Source of the DNA: Pseudomonas sp. TH15
GTDB lineage: Bacteria; Pseudomonadota; Gammaproteobacteria; Pseudomonadales; Pseudomonadaceae
NCBI RefSeq assembly: GCF_016651105.1
Contig: NZ_JAEKEL010000001.1
Location: 2,408,001-2,472,000, forward strand
Length of the DNA stretch: 64,000 nt
Direction of reading: 5' to 3'
The position numbers and the translations under genes are program-made. The notes beneath the pieces were generated by a model. That model ran no database searches, was not told where the DNA came from, and saw only the letters and a list, made by a program, of their open reading frames with translations. Positions within the stretch are counted from its first letter, which is position 1, and each line of letters opens with the position of its first letter. This document shows positions 55,349 through 64,000 of this stretch, one piece after another.

Positions 55349-56467
55349 TCAAGGCGAAAGTAGGTAGCCGCTGCGATAGGCTTCGGTGCCCGCGACATGG
55401 GCGATCACCATGCCGGCAGTGGCCATGCGTCGCAGCGAACGGGCGTACATCAGCCCGGCGGCGGTGCAATGGATAGGGGTGACACGATCATGGATCGGGT
55501 CGATGACTTCGGCGATCAGTTGCCCGGCTTCCAGGTATTGCCCTGGCACCGCAGTGAACACCAGCAACCCGCCCACCGGCGTGGCCACCGGCTCCACTCC
55601 GGCCAGCGGCGTGGCCGGGTAGGGCAGTTCGGGCAATGACGTGGGTTCGCCGGCAATGGCGCCGAAGTGAATCAGGTAATCGATCAACGCCTGGCAATCG
55701 GCGCTGGCCAGCGGGTGATAGACGTCGCCCTGGCCACGCAACTCGACGGTGACCGATAAGCTGCCCAGCGGAATATCGAAGTGCTCGCCGAAGCGTTCCT
55801 TCAACTGCCACCAGAGCAGGGTGAAGCATTCATCAAACGACTGACCGCCAGAGTCGGTGGCCAGCAAACTCGCCTCGGCACCGATGTAGCGCGCCAGCGG
55901 CTCAACCTGCGGCCAGGCCTCGGGCGTGGTGTAAAGGTGCGTGACGGCTTCGAAATCGCAATGCAGGTCGAGCACCATGTCCGCGTCACAGGCCAGCCGT
56001 TGCAGGGTCAGGCGCTGGGATTGCAGTTGAGTGCCAGCCGTTTGGCGGGCGAGAGCATTGCGCAGGCTGGTACGAATCAGTGTGAGGTTGTGCTGCGGAT
56101 CGTCGCCGAGTTGGCCTTCGATCTCATTGCCGACTTCTTCGCTCAAATCGACGAACCAGCGGTTGAAGTTCTGGCCGCTTTCCAGTTCGTAGCGGCCCAG
56201 AGGCACATCCATCAACACCTGTTCCAGGCCGACCGGGTTGGCCACGGGCACCAACACGATTTCGCTGCGCAGGCGGCCGGCGGCTTCCAGCTCCGCCAGA
56301 CGCTGCTTGAGGTGCCAGGCCACCAGCATGCCGGGCATTTCATCGGCGTGCAGGGACGACTGGATGTAGATCTTGCCCGCGACGTTGGCCGGGCCGAAAT
56401 GAAAGCTGTGGATCTGTCGTGCGGTCCCAGGCAGTGGGGCCAGCAAGTCATGTTTCTGGTGGCGCAT
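55349..56467 (-). CDS. aotO: Succinylglutamate desuccinylase/aspartoacylase-family protein (AotO-like)
   Basis: A 372-residue M14-like zinc enzyme. '[13 protein letters not shown]' (His and Glu ligands) and '[17 protein letters not shown]' are the metal-site blocks, and '[10 protein letters not shown]' is also conserved. Encoded between permease and ATPase genes as in the P. aeruginosa aot operon, where AotO is dispensable for transport. Substrate unknown. The start at 56467 is 11 bases after the AotM stop. Confidence 0.85.
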   Translation of the reverse strand: MRHQKHDLLAPLPGTARQIHSFHFGPANVAGKIYIQSSLHADEMPGMLVAWHLKQRLAELEAAGRLRSEIVLVPVANPVGLEQVLMDVPLGRYELESGQNFNRWFVDLSEEVGNEIEGQLGDDPQHNLTLIRTSLRNALARQTAGTQLQSQRLTLQRLACDADMVLDLHCDFEAVTHLYTTPEAWPQVEPLARYIGAEASLLATDSGGQSFDECFTLLWWQLKERFGEHFDIPLGSLSVTVELRGQGDVYHPLASADCQALIDYLIHFGAIAGEPTSLPELPYPATPLAGVEPVATPVGGLLVFTAVPGQYLEAGQLIAEVIDPIHDRVTPIHCTAAGLMYARSLRRMATAGMVIAHVAGTEAYRSGYLLSP

Positions 56468-56478
56468 CTGAAAAAATC

Positions 56479-57189
56479 CTAGTGAGTCGGCCCGAGGAAG
56501 GCCAGCCATCGGCGTTCAGCGAGGCGGAACAGGCCGACCAGCGCAAAGGTCACGCATAGGTAGATCAGCGCGGCGATACCGAACGACTGGAAGGTCAGGA
56601 AGGTCGCCGAGTTGGCGTCCCTTGCGACTTTCAGGATGTCCGGGATGGTCGCGGTGAAGGCGACAGTGGTCGAGTGCAGCATCAGAATCACTTCGTTGCT
56701 GTAGTACGGCAACGAACGACGCAGGGCTGAGGGCATGATCACGTAGGCATAGAGCTTCCAGCCAGTCAGACCGTAAGCCTTGGCCGCTTCGACTTCACCG
56801 TGGTTCATGCTGCGGATCGCCCCGGCGAAAATCTCCGTGGTGTAAGCGCAGGTGTTCAGGGCGAAGGCCAGGATGGTGCAGTTCATCGCATCACGGAAAA
56901 ACGCGTCCAGCACCGGTTGCGCACGGATCGCGGCCAGGCTGTAGATCCCGGTGTAACAAATCAGCAGCTGGATATACAGCGGCGTACCACGGAACAGGTA
57001 GGTGTAGAACTGCACCGGCAAGCGGATGTAGAAGTGCGGCGACACCCGGGCGATGGACAGCGGGATCGACACCAGGAACCCGATGAAGATCGAGGCGCTG
57101 AGCAGCCACATGGTCATGGCCAGGCCGGTGATGTGGTAACCGTCGGTATAAAGGAAGGGTTTCCAGTATTCCTGCAAGAGTTCGATCAT
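56479..57189 (-). CDS. aotM: Basic amino-acid ABC transporter permease (AotM/HisM-like)
   Basis: A 236-residue permease with five predicted membrane segments and the EAA loop 'GEVEAAKAYGLTGWKLYAYVIMP'. 'RGTPLYIQLLI' is the common HisQM block. It overlaps the AotQ gene by ATGA and pairs with it in the membrane. Confidence 0.92.
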   Translation of the reverse strand: MIELLQEYWKPFLYTDGYHITGLAMTMWLLSASIFIGFLVSIPLSIARVSPHFYIRLPVQFYTYLFRGTPLYIQLLICYTGIYSLAAIRAQPVLDAFFRDAMNCTILAFALNTCAYTTEIFAGAIRSMNHGEVEAAKAYGLTGWKLYAYVIMPSALRRSLPYYSNEVILMLHSTTVAFTATIPDILKVARDANSATFLTFQSFGIAALIYLCVTFALVGLFRLAERRWLAFLGPTH

Positions 57190-57914
57190 CGTACGGCCTC
57201 CCGGGAGCCGGCGGCGTAGCGGCGTTCAAGCCAGCGCAGGACGAAGTTGGAAGCACTGGTGATCAGCAGGTAAATCAGCGCTGCCAGCACCAGGAAATAG
57301 AACAGTTGATAGGTGCTTTTACCGGCGTCCTGCGCAGCCTTGACCAGATCGGCAAGGCCGATGATCGAGACCAGGGCAGTGGCTTTGAGTATCACCATCC
57401 AGTTGTTGCCGATGCCCGGTAGGGCAAAACGCATCATTTGCGGGAACACCACAAGACGAAAACGTTGGCCGCGTTTCAGGCCATAGGCGGTGGCGGCTTC
57501 AACCTGGCCCCGCGGCACGGCGAGAATCGCCCCGCGGAAGGTTTCAGTGAAGTACGCGCCGTAAATGAAGCCCAGGGTGATGACGCCGGCGCTGAACGGG
57601 TTGATCTCGATGTATTCCCAATCCATGTACTCGGTGAACGTCGTCAGCCAGGTTTGCAGGCTGTAGAAAATCAGCAGCATCAACACCAGATCCGGCACGC
57701 CGCGAATCAGCGTGGTGTAGACCTGCGCGGGTACGCGCAGCAGTTTGACTTTGGACAGTTTGGCACTGGCGCCCAGCAGTCCGAGCAAAACGGACACTAA
57801 AAGCGACAAGACCGATAATTTGATGGTCATCCAGGTGCCTTCCAACAGCAAAGGACCGAAGCCCTTGAGGCTGAAGGCTGAGAGCCCCAGGTTTTGTAAG
57901 AGGTTTTCGAACAT
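57186..57914 (-). CDS. aotQ: Basic amino-acid ABC transporter permease (AotQ/HisQ-like)
   Basis: A 242-residue permease with about five membrane segments; 'RGVPDLVLMLLIFY' and the EAA loop 'GQVEAATAYGLKRGQRFRLVVFPQ' are present. It is separated from the binding-protein gene by a terminator hairpin and overlaps aotM by 4 bases. Confidence 0.92.
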   Translation of the reverse strand: MFENLLQNLGLSAFSLKGFGPLLLEGTWMTIKLSVLSLLVSVLLGLLGASAKLSKVKLLRVPAQVYTTLIRGVPDLVLMLLIFYSLQTWLTTFTEYMDWEYIEINPFSAGVITLGFIYGAYFTETFRGAILAVPRGQVEAATAYGLKRGQRFRLVVFPQMMRFALPGIGNNWMVILKATALVSIIGLADLVKAAQDAGKSTYQLFYFLVLAALIYLLITSASNFVLRWLERRYAAGSREAVR

Positions 57915-57935
57915 AAATCAGCAACCTGATCGAGT

Positions 57936-57964
57936 AAAAAAAGCGCCCATCGCGAGATGGGCGC
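57936..57964 (-). terminator. Attenuating terminator between aotJ and aotQ
   Basis: Minus-strand GCGCCCAT CTCGCG ATGGGCGC followed by TTTTTTT, 6 bases past the aotJ stop. Partial read-through here would give more binding protein than permease. Confidence 0.88.
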
Positions 57965-57970
57965 CGGGCA

Positions 57971-58753
57971 TTATTTGCCGCTGTACAGATTCAGATCGCC
58001 AAAGTGTTTTTTCTGAATGGTGGCGTAGGTGCCATCGTCGTGTAACGCTTTGATACCTTTATCCAGAAGTGCCTTCAGGTCTTTGTTACCTTTCGAGATA
58101 CCGACAGCTGTTTTGGCTGGCAGCAGTGGGTCATTAAATGGCTTGCTGACTTCGTAATCGGCGCCTTGTGGCGACTTCAAAAAGCCCAGTTCGGCTTGCA
58201 GCATGTCCTGAATCGAAGCATCCAGACGACCGGAAGTCAGGTCCGCATAGACCTGGTCCTGGTTGGCGTAGGCCTGAGTGGTCACGCCAGCCTTGTCCAG
58301 CACGGCTTTGGCGTAGGCTTCCTGGATGGTGCCCTGCTCGTAACCGACCTTTTTACCCTTCAGCGAAGCGATGTCGGTGGTGACGCCGGAACCTTTCTTG
58401 TAGACAAGGGAAGTCGGGCCGGAGAACAGCTCGCTGGAGAAGTCGATGACTTTTTCGCGGGCTTCGGTGACGGTCATCGAAGAGATCACACCGTCGAATT
58501 TATTGGCCTTGAGGCCCGGAATCATGCCGTCGAAATCGCTTTCGACCCATTTGCACTTGACCTTCAGCTCGGCGCAGATCGCGTTACCCAGATCGATATC
58601 GAAGCCAACCAGGCTGCCATCCGCCGCTTTGGACTCGAACGGTGCGTAGGAAGGGTCAACGCCAAAACGCAGCTCTTTGTATTCCTTGGCCAGCGCGGAG
58701 CCAGCAGCCATGCACAACGCCAGTGCAGAAAGGGTCAGCAATGCTTTTTTCAT
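57971..58753 (-). CDS. aotJ: Basic amino-acid ABC transporter binding protein (AotJ-like)
   Basis: A 260-residue periplasmic binding protein. The signal peptide is MKKALLTLSALALCMAAGSALA. 'LRFGVDPSYAPFESKAADGSLVGFDIDLGNAICAEL' is the typical family-3 opening, and 'AVGISKGNKDLKALLDKGIKALHDDGTYATIQKKHFG' the end. It binds lysine/arginine/ornithine-type ligands. It is the first gene of the operon; the 283-base gap upstream holds the promoter. Confidence 0.92.
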   Translation of the reverse strand: MKKALLTLSALALCMAAGSALAKEYKELRFGVDPSYAPFESKAADGSLVGFDIDLGNAICAELKVKCKWVESDFDGMIPGLKANKFDGVISSMTVTEAREKVIDFSSELFSGPTSLVYKKGSGVTTDIASLKGKKVGYEQGTIQEAYAKAVLDKAGVTTQAYANQDQVYADLTSGRLDASIQDMLQAELGFLKSPQGADYEVSKPFNDPLLPAKTAVGISKGNKDLKALLDKGIKALHDDGTYATIQKKHFGDLNLYSGK

Positions 58754-58975
58754 TATTCAATCCCTAAGAACCAATATGAGCGCTTGTGGCGCAGAATTAT
58801 TGTTACTGGAAAGCGTAAGACCTAATGAAAGTAGCAATTTCCGAACCAGAGTCCCGAACAAGCGTTTTAAAAGGTTGGGCGGGGAGGGATGAGGGCGATT
58901 GAATGCCCGGAAATGGGCATTGCGATTTCGTTGCACCCTTTCGGATCAAGCCCCAGGTTTTGCGGGATAGAATTT

Positions 58976-59011
58976 CCCTGTGGTGAGGGGATAAATCCCC
59001 TCACCACAGGG
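58976..59011. repeat. Perfect 15-base inverted repeat between aotJ and ligase genes
   Basis: CCCTGTGGTGAGGGG ATAAAT CCCCTCACCACAGGG. It has no T-run on the minus strand, so termination after the ligase gene is uncertain. It lies at the other end of the transporter block from the 54471 element. Confidence 0.88.
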
Positions 59012-59036
59012 GGATGCGTTGCATCGGAGAAGAGGT

Positions 59037-60725
59037 TTAGGCGAGGAGGTCTTGCAGGGTGGCGAGGCTATCCGCTTCCTCCACGGTCTTATCCTGGCGC
59101 CACCGCAACATCCTTGGAAACCGCACCGCAATCCCACTCTTGTGCCGCCGCGACCGGGCGATCCCCTCAAACCCCAGCTCAAACACCAGGCTTGGCGTCA
59201 CGCTGCTCACCGGCCCGAACTTCTCTACCGTGGTTTGGCGGACGATGCCGTCGACCTTGCGCATTTCCTCATCGGTCAGTCCTGAATACGCCTTGGCGAA
59301 CGGCACCAGCGTCCGCTCGCTCGCCTCGGGCGGCCCGTCCCACACGGCGAACGTGTAGTCGCTGTAGAGACTCGCTCGACGACCATGACCCTGTTGCGCA
59401 TAGATCAACACCGCATCGACGCTGAACGGCTCGACTTTCCATTTCCACCAGACGCCCATGTCCTTGGTCCGACCCACGCCATACAGCGAATCCCGGGCCT
59501 TGAGCATCATGCCTTCGACACCGAGCCGGCGAGAGGCTTCCCGTTGCCCGGCGAGGTCGAACCAGTCTTCGCCGGTCAGTACTGGCGACGCCAGCAGCAC
59601 CGGGCTGTTGCAGGTGGCGATGACTTGCTCCAATTGGGTGCGACGCTTTGCCTGAGTCTGGTTGCGCCAGTCTTCGCCTTGCCATTCCAGCAGGTCGTAG
59701 GCGAGTAACACCACCGGCACTTCATCGAGGATTTTCCTGCCCAGGGTTTTACGGCCGATGCGTTGTTGCAGCAAGGCGAAGGGTTGCACCGCCGGGGGCT
59801 TTGAGGATTGCGGGTCGAAGGCATCCTCGGTGGTGGGGTGTGCAGACTTCCAGGCGACGATTTCGCCATCGATCACCGTGCCGTCCGGTAAACCATGGGT
59901 CAGCGTTTCCAGTTCGGGAAATCGCTCGCTGACCAGTTCTTCGCCCCGGGACCAGATCCACAGTCGCCCCTCGCGCTTGACCACTTGGGCACGGATGCCG
60001 TCCCACTTCCATTCCACCTGCCATTGGCTGGCGGGACCGAGCAGGGCTTCGAACTGCTCGACCGGTTGCGACAAGGCATGGGCGAGGAAAAACGGATAAG
60101 GCTGGCCACCGCGTTGGGCATATTCATCGTCGGAGGGCGGCGCGATGAGTTTCAGGTAATGGGCGGCCGTCGGGCGTTTGGACAGATCGGTATACCCCAC
60201 GAGGCGCTGCGCCACGCGTTTGCTGTCGAGCCCGGCCATGGCTGCCAGCGCTCGCGTAACCAGTAATTTGGAGACGCCGACGCGAAAACTGCCGGTGATC
60301 AGTTTGATGCACAGCATCAGGCTGGCGCGGTCCAGTTGCGCCCACAGGGCGGGCAATCGCCTGGCCAGGAACTCCGGGTTTTCACCTCGCAGCGGCAGCA
60401 GCTTGTCTTCGATCCAGACGGCCAGCCCGTCGGTAGAACTGTGGGTGGCTTCGGGTAGCACCAGCGAGATGGTTTCCGCCAGATCGCCAACCGCTTGATA
60501 ACTCTCTTCGAACAACCATGTCGATAACCCGGAAATCTCCACCGCCAATTCCCGCAGCGCACGCACCGGCACTAACTGCCGAGGGCGGCCGCCAGACAAA
60601 AAGTACACGGCCCACGCCGCATCTTCTGGTGCGGCTTGGGCAAAGTAAGCCTGCATCGCCGCCAGTTTGTCGTTGCTTGAAGTGGTGGCGTCGAGTTCGG
60701 CGTACAGCTCGGCGAAGGCCTTCAT
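59037..60725 (-). CDS. ATP-dependent DNA ligase (cisplatin-damage-response type)
   Basis: A 562-residue ligase, intact. The N-terminal DNA-binding domain (1-~225) is followed by the adenylation domain with the AMP-accepting Lys in EWKWDGIRAQ (K240). 'DGEIVAW' (motif III) and 'EGMMLKARDS' with 'WWKWK' (motifs IV-V) follow. This family accompanies an MBL-fold exonuclease, a DEXH helicase and PdeM. The ATG at 60725 overlaps the exonuclease stop (ATGA). Confidence 0.92.
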   Translation of the reverse strand: MKAFAELYAELDATTSSNDKLAAMQAYFAQAAPEDAAWAVYFLSGGRPRQLVPVRALRELAVEISGLSTWLFEESYQAVGDLAETISLVLPEATHSSTDGLAVWIEDKLLPLRGENPEFLARRLPALWAQLDRASLMLCIKLITGSFRVGVSKLLVTRALAAMAGLDSKRVAQRLVGYTDLSKRPTAAHYLKLIAPPSDDEYAQRGGQPYPFFLAHALSQPVEQFEALLGPASQWQVEWKWDGIRAQVVKREGRLWIWSRGEELVSERFPELETLTHGLPDGTVIDGEIVAWKSAHPTTEDAFDPQSSKPPAVQPFALLQQRIGRKTLGRKILDEVPVVLLAYDLLEWQGEDWRNQTQAKRRTQLEQVIATCNSPVLLASPVLTGEDWFDLAGQREASRRLGVEGMMLKARDSLYGVGRTKDMGVWWKWKVEPFSVDAVLIYAQQGHGRRASLYSDYTFAVWDGPPEASERTLVPFAKAYSGLTDEEMRKVDGIVRQTTVEKFGPVSSVTPSLVFELGFEGIARSRRHKSGIAVRFPRMLRWRQDKTVEEADSLATLQDLLA

Positions 60726-61754
60726 ACAGATGCCTCGGCGATGGGGGCTCGGCGGCGATGTTGTCTTCTTCGTCATCGCCGTACTCAGTGTTGAAACCTT
60801 GGGCATCGAGACCCTGTTCGCGCAAATGCCGCACCAGCACGCCAATCGAGCCGTGGGTGACCATCACCCGTTCCGCGCCGGTCTGTTCGATGGCCCAGAG
60901 CAGTCCCGGCCAGTCGGCGTGGTCCGAGAGCACGAAACCGCGATCCACACCGCGCCGCCGCCGGGTGCCGCGCAAACGCATCCAGCCACTGGCAAAACCA
61001 TCGCTGTAATCGCCGAACCGACGCATCCAACTGCTGCCACCTGCGGATGGCGGGGCAAGCACCAGCGCCTGCGCATGATCGGGTCGTTCTTTTGTACCTC
61101 ACCGGCATAAATCGTTGGCGGCAAGTAAATCCCACCGTCGCGATAAACCCGGTTGAGCGGCTCAACGGCGCCATGCACCAGAATGGGGCCGATGCTGGCC
61201 TCGATGCCGTGGAGAATCCGTTGCGCCTTGCCGAAGGAATAGCAGAACAGCACGCTGGCTTTCCCGGCCACGACGTTGGCCTGCCACCACTGATTGATTT
61301 CGGCAAAGACCTGCGCCTGAGGTTGCCAGCGATAGATCGGCAAGCCGAAGGTCGATTCAGTGATGAAAGTGTGGCAACGCACCGGTTCGAAGGGCGCGCA
61401 GGTGCCGTCGGGCTCGATCTTGTAATCCCCCGAGGCAACCCAGACTTCACCACCGTATTCCAGGCGCACCTGGGCCGAGCCGAGCACATGGCCGGCCGGA
61501 TGAAAACTCAGGGTGACGCCGTGATGCAGCAAGCGCTCGCCGTAGGGCAGGGTTTGCAGGTTGAGGTCTTGGCCAAGCCGTGCGCGCAGGATGCCTTCAC
61601 CGGGGGCGGCCGCCAGGTAGTGTTGATTGCCGGCGCGGGCATGATCACCGTGCGCGTGGGTGATCACCGCACGTTCCACCGGGCGCCACGGGTCGATATA
61701 GAAATCCCCGGCGGGGCAGTACAAACCTTCGGGACGAGCGATAACAAGATCCAT
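60722..61754 (-). pseudogene. Ligase-associated MBL-fold exonuclease, two frameshifts
   Basis: This is a metallo-beta-lactamase/CPSF-like nuclease with 'VITHAHGDHARAGNQHYL', 'GYRxx'-type 'CHTFITESTFGLPIYRW', 'CYSFGKAQRIL' and, in a second frame, 'FVLSDHADWPGLLWAI' and 'VMVTHGSIGVLVRHL'. The frame breaks at about 61071 (one C missing in ATGCG-CAGGCG) and again at the G run 60743-60747. Restoring both bases gives 345 codons ending in a TGA that overlaps the ligase ATG. Either both are real lesions or the sequence has errors. Confidence 0.85.
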
Positions 61755-61844
61755 GTTGTTACCAAAATGGAGGGACTTGTTAGCTATGAGGTTTGCGCGG
61801 GGCGAGAAGTTCTATCGGGCTTTCGGGTCTAGCGACATTCCCAT

Positions 61845-61932
61845 GTGGGAGCGGGCTTGCTCGCGAAGGCGTCGTGTCAGTCAACATCATCGTTGCCTGA
61901 CACACCGCTTTCGCGAGCAAGCCCGCTCCCAC
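61845..61932. repeat. REP pair between quiP and the exonuclease gene
   Basis: GTGGGAGCGGGCTTGCTCGC at 61845 and its inverted copy ending at 61932, ~40 bases apart. Confidence 0.92.
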
Positions 61933-61951
61933 ATGGGGTTGGTGGTGATGC

Positions 61952-64000
61952 TTACTTACCGGGGATTAGCGTCAACCGCACCTTGCCATACACCTTGTCA
62001 AAGTTCTGCGGCTGCATTGGCAGGCTCATGTACTGGCCCTTGAGCCACGGATCGATGCTGTCGAGGTAGTTCGGGCTCGCCGGGTTGCCGGACTGGCCCG
62101 TACCGTTCTGGCCCATCAGCGGTTCGACCTGGCCGAAGTCGACGATAAAGCGCATGGACGGCACCAGCGTGGTGTTGAAGTCCTGACCCCAAGCGAACGC
62201 CGCAGTGTTCAGCGTGGTGTGATCGCCACCGGCCGCCAACGGACCGCGCACGGTCTGGCCACTGGCATTTTTCCACTCGTAGCGGTGCAGTTTGCCCCAC
62301 TGCCAGGCTTTGTGATCGCCGCCCAACTGACTGTCCCCCGCAGTGATCGCTGCCGCCAGGCTACGGGCGAGGATCGCCGGTTTATCTTCTTTCTGCGGCG
62401 TGCGGACGTCATCCCAGAACGGGCTGTCCTCGCGACCGAGCAGGTGATCGGCCTGAGCGGCGTAGGACAACTTACCGTTGGCGACAAAGGCTTTCCACGC
62501 CGGGCTGGTTTCCGGGCCCAGTTCGTCAAGGAAGATTTGCTTCATGCTTTCTTGCAGGAACAGCTCATAAATCGCTGCATCGGCGGAGGTCGGGCTGAGC
62601 TTGCCGTCGAACGCCATCAAACGCGTCAACGCCTCGCGCGCCTTGCCACGATCGGCCACCGGCAGCGCTTCGATCGCCTGTTTCAGCGGCTGGGACATGC
62701 CCGGCGCCTCAAACATTTTCTTCAATTTGGCGGCGAAAGTGGTGGTCTGGTCGTATTGCATGGCGATCAGGCTGCGGGTGTCGTGCTTGCCGACGCCGGC
62801 CAGTTCCGCCAGACGTTCGCCACGTTCCGGGGCTGCCCAGGAGTTGGACAACTGCATGCCGTAACCATGTGGAATGACACGCTGGTTGGCGGTGCCGAGC
62901 CAGCCTTGGGCCGGGTCCTGATCGTACGGGTGCAGCATCGGGTCGGCGTAACCGTCCCAATCGTAGCGACCGTCCCAGCCCGGCGATGGCAGCAAGCCTT
63001 CGCCTTCACGGCGGTTCGGGTAACGACCGGTGACCTGCCAGCCAATGCTGCTGGCGTCGGCAAACACCAGGTTGAGGGCGATGGCGCGGATTTCACGGCT
63101 TGCATCCGAGGCTTTCTCGACGGTCTGCGCACGGGACAGGTCGAAAAATGCATCCAGGGTTTTGTCGTCGGTGAAGCTCGGGGTCTGCAAGGCCAGGCCG
63201 AAACCATTGGCCATCGTCAGGCCTTGGGCACTGTTGAGCAGCGGCCCGTGGCGGGTTTCGTACACCGCTTCGCGAATCGGCCGCTGGCCTTTGACGAAGT
63301 AGGTTTCGTTACGCACGCCCACCGGCTGCCATTTGCCGTTCACTTCGTATGACAGGCCATTGCCCTGGCGTTTGATTTTTTCCAGGAACAGGTCCTGGTT
63401 GTCGCCCATGACCGTGGTCATGCTCCACGCCACTTTGCCGTTGAAACCACCCAGTACCATAGGCAGGCCGGCGATGCTGACGCCAGCGGCCTGATATTTC
63501 GGCGCGCGGATCTGCACGTAGCTGTACAGCGACGGCACGCCCATCGGCCCGTGACTGTCGCTGGCCAGCAGGCTTTTGCCGCTGCGGCTGCGTTGCGGGC
63601 CGATCGCCCAGTTGTTCGACGAGGTGGCGCCCAGCAGGTTCAGGTCGGACAGTTGCCCGGTGGCTTTGGTGATTTCGGCCAGGCCCGGGATCGCGCCGTT
63701 GAGCTTGATGCCCTGGAGTTTTTCCGCTTCAGCCAACGGCAGTTTTTCGTCGGGAGCGGAGGGCGTCAGCCACGGGAGCTTATCGGTGCTGACGGTTTGG
63801 GCGATGACCAGCGAAGAGATTTCTTCCGGCAGGTTGGCCGACTGGCTGAAATTCAACAGGCAGAAAATCAGCGCCGAATCTTCCGGCTGCCAGTATTCAG
63901 GTTTGTAGCCGGTGGCAGCGAGGTCCGCCGGGAGCTTGTCGCGATAGCGGAACAGATAGGCGTTGACGCCCCGGGCATAGACTTCAAAGAAGCGCTTGAG
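61952..64000 (-). CDS. quiP: QuiP-type acyl-homoserine lactone acylase (5' partial)
   Basis: The N-terminal-nucleophile hydrolase continues beyond the right edge: the frame is open past 63856 to the window end ([16 protein letters not shown]..). The visible ~682 residues closely match QuiP of P. aeruginosa: '[24 protein letters not shown]' with the nucleophile Ser region, '[14 protein letters not shown]', '[14 protein letters not shown]' and '[11 protein letters not shown]'. Such enzymes hydrolyse long-chain acyl-homoserine lactones in the periplasm, giving quorum quenching or signal recycling. The signal peptide lies outside the window. Confidence 0.92.
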   Translation of the reverse strand, partial: LKRFFEVYARGVNAYLFRYRDKLPADLAATGYKPEYWQPEDSALIFCLLNFSQSANLPEEISSLVIAQTVSTDKLPWLTPSAPDEKLPLAEAEKLQGIKLNGAIPGLAEITKATGQLSDLNLLGATSSNNWAIGPQRSRSGKSLLASDSHGPMGVPSLYSYVQIRAPKYQAAGVSIAGLPMVLGGFNGKVAWSMTTVMGDNQDLFLEKIKRQGNGLSYEVNGKWQPVGVRNETYFVKGQRPIREAVYETRHGPLLNSAQGLTMANGFGLALQTPSFTDDKTLDAFFDLSRAQTVEKASDASREIRAIALNLVFADASSIGWQVTGRYPNRREGEGLLPSPGWDGRYDWDGYADPMLHPYDQDPAQGWLGTANQRVIPHGYGMQLSNSWAAPERGERLAELAGVGKHDTRSLIAMQYDQTTTFAAKLKKMFEAPGMSQPLKQAIEALPVADRGKAREALTRLMAFDGKLSPTSADAAIYELFLQESMKQIFLDELGPETSPAWKAFVANGKLSYAAQADHLLGREDSPFWDDVRTPQKEDKPAILARSLAAAITAGDSQLGGDHKAWQWGKLHRYEWKNASGQTVRGPLAAGGDHTTLNTAAFAWGQDFNTTLVPSMRFIVDFGQVEPLMGQNGTGQSGNPASPNYLDSIDPWLKGQYMSLPMQPQNFDKVYGKVRLTLIPGK

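Overview
The window is a chromosomal segment of a Pseudomonas of the fluorescens/putida side of the genus. The evidence is the gene order pncC-recA-recX, a divergent finR/fpr pair, rhlG, a mprF-acvB pair, an aot amino-acid transporter, a QuiP-type acylase, and many Pseudomonas REP palindromes (core GTGGGAGCGAGC..GCTCGCGAA). Genes are GC-rich with short gaps.

Region 1 (1-20962) is a contractile-tail locus directly upstream of pncC-recA, a known tailocin site in this group. It holds the end of a P2/R-pyocin-like module (tape measure, gpU, gpX, gpD). A REP pair follows, then an almost complete Mu-like tail module: terminator, DUF2635, sheath, tube, chaperone with a -1 frameshift site, repeat-rich tape measure, circularisation protein, hub, gp45-gp48. 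Four consecutive tail-fibre/chaperone cassettes share one N-terminal anchor. A lysis cassette (GH19 endolysin, Rz with embedded Rz1) closes the locus. No capsid, terminase or integrase gene is visible, so a pair of R-type tailocins is more likely than a live prophage; the left edge is cut off.

Region 2 (21041-36982) is core: pncC, SOS-controlled recA and recX, a LOG-family protein, a small RHH protein, a PA3611-like secreted protein, tapT, a NarL-type regulator with dgkA, finR/fpr, trmO, rhlG, a YehS-like protein, a pseudouridine synthase-like protein, a GNAT enzyme, rimO and kup. Region 3 (36983-51126) holds acvB-mprF (aminoacyl-phosphatidylglycerol hydrolysis and synthesis), two initiator tRNA genes, SOS-controlled dinB, a lipoprotein, proS, ampG, an alkyltransferase-like protein, a DUF481 protein, a cold-shock protein and dcd.

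Region 4 (51144-61754) contains the four-gene ligase-associated DNA damage response set (exonuclease, ATP-dependent ligase, DEXH helicase, PdeM), all on the minus strand. It is split by a 4.2-kb aotJQMOP-like transporter operon lacking argR, with palindromes on both sides. The exonuclease carries two, and the helicase one, apparent single-base deletions. The window ends inside a QuiP-type acyl-homoserine lactone acylase.

The strongest leads are the four-fibre cassette array with a frameshifted fourth fibre, the TTTTTTC recoding site, the 41-residue tape-measure repeats, and the interrupted and frameshifted repair cluster.
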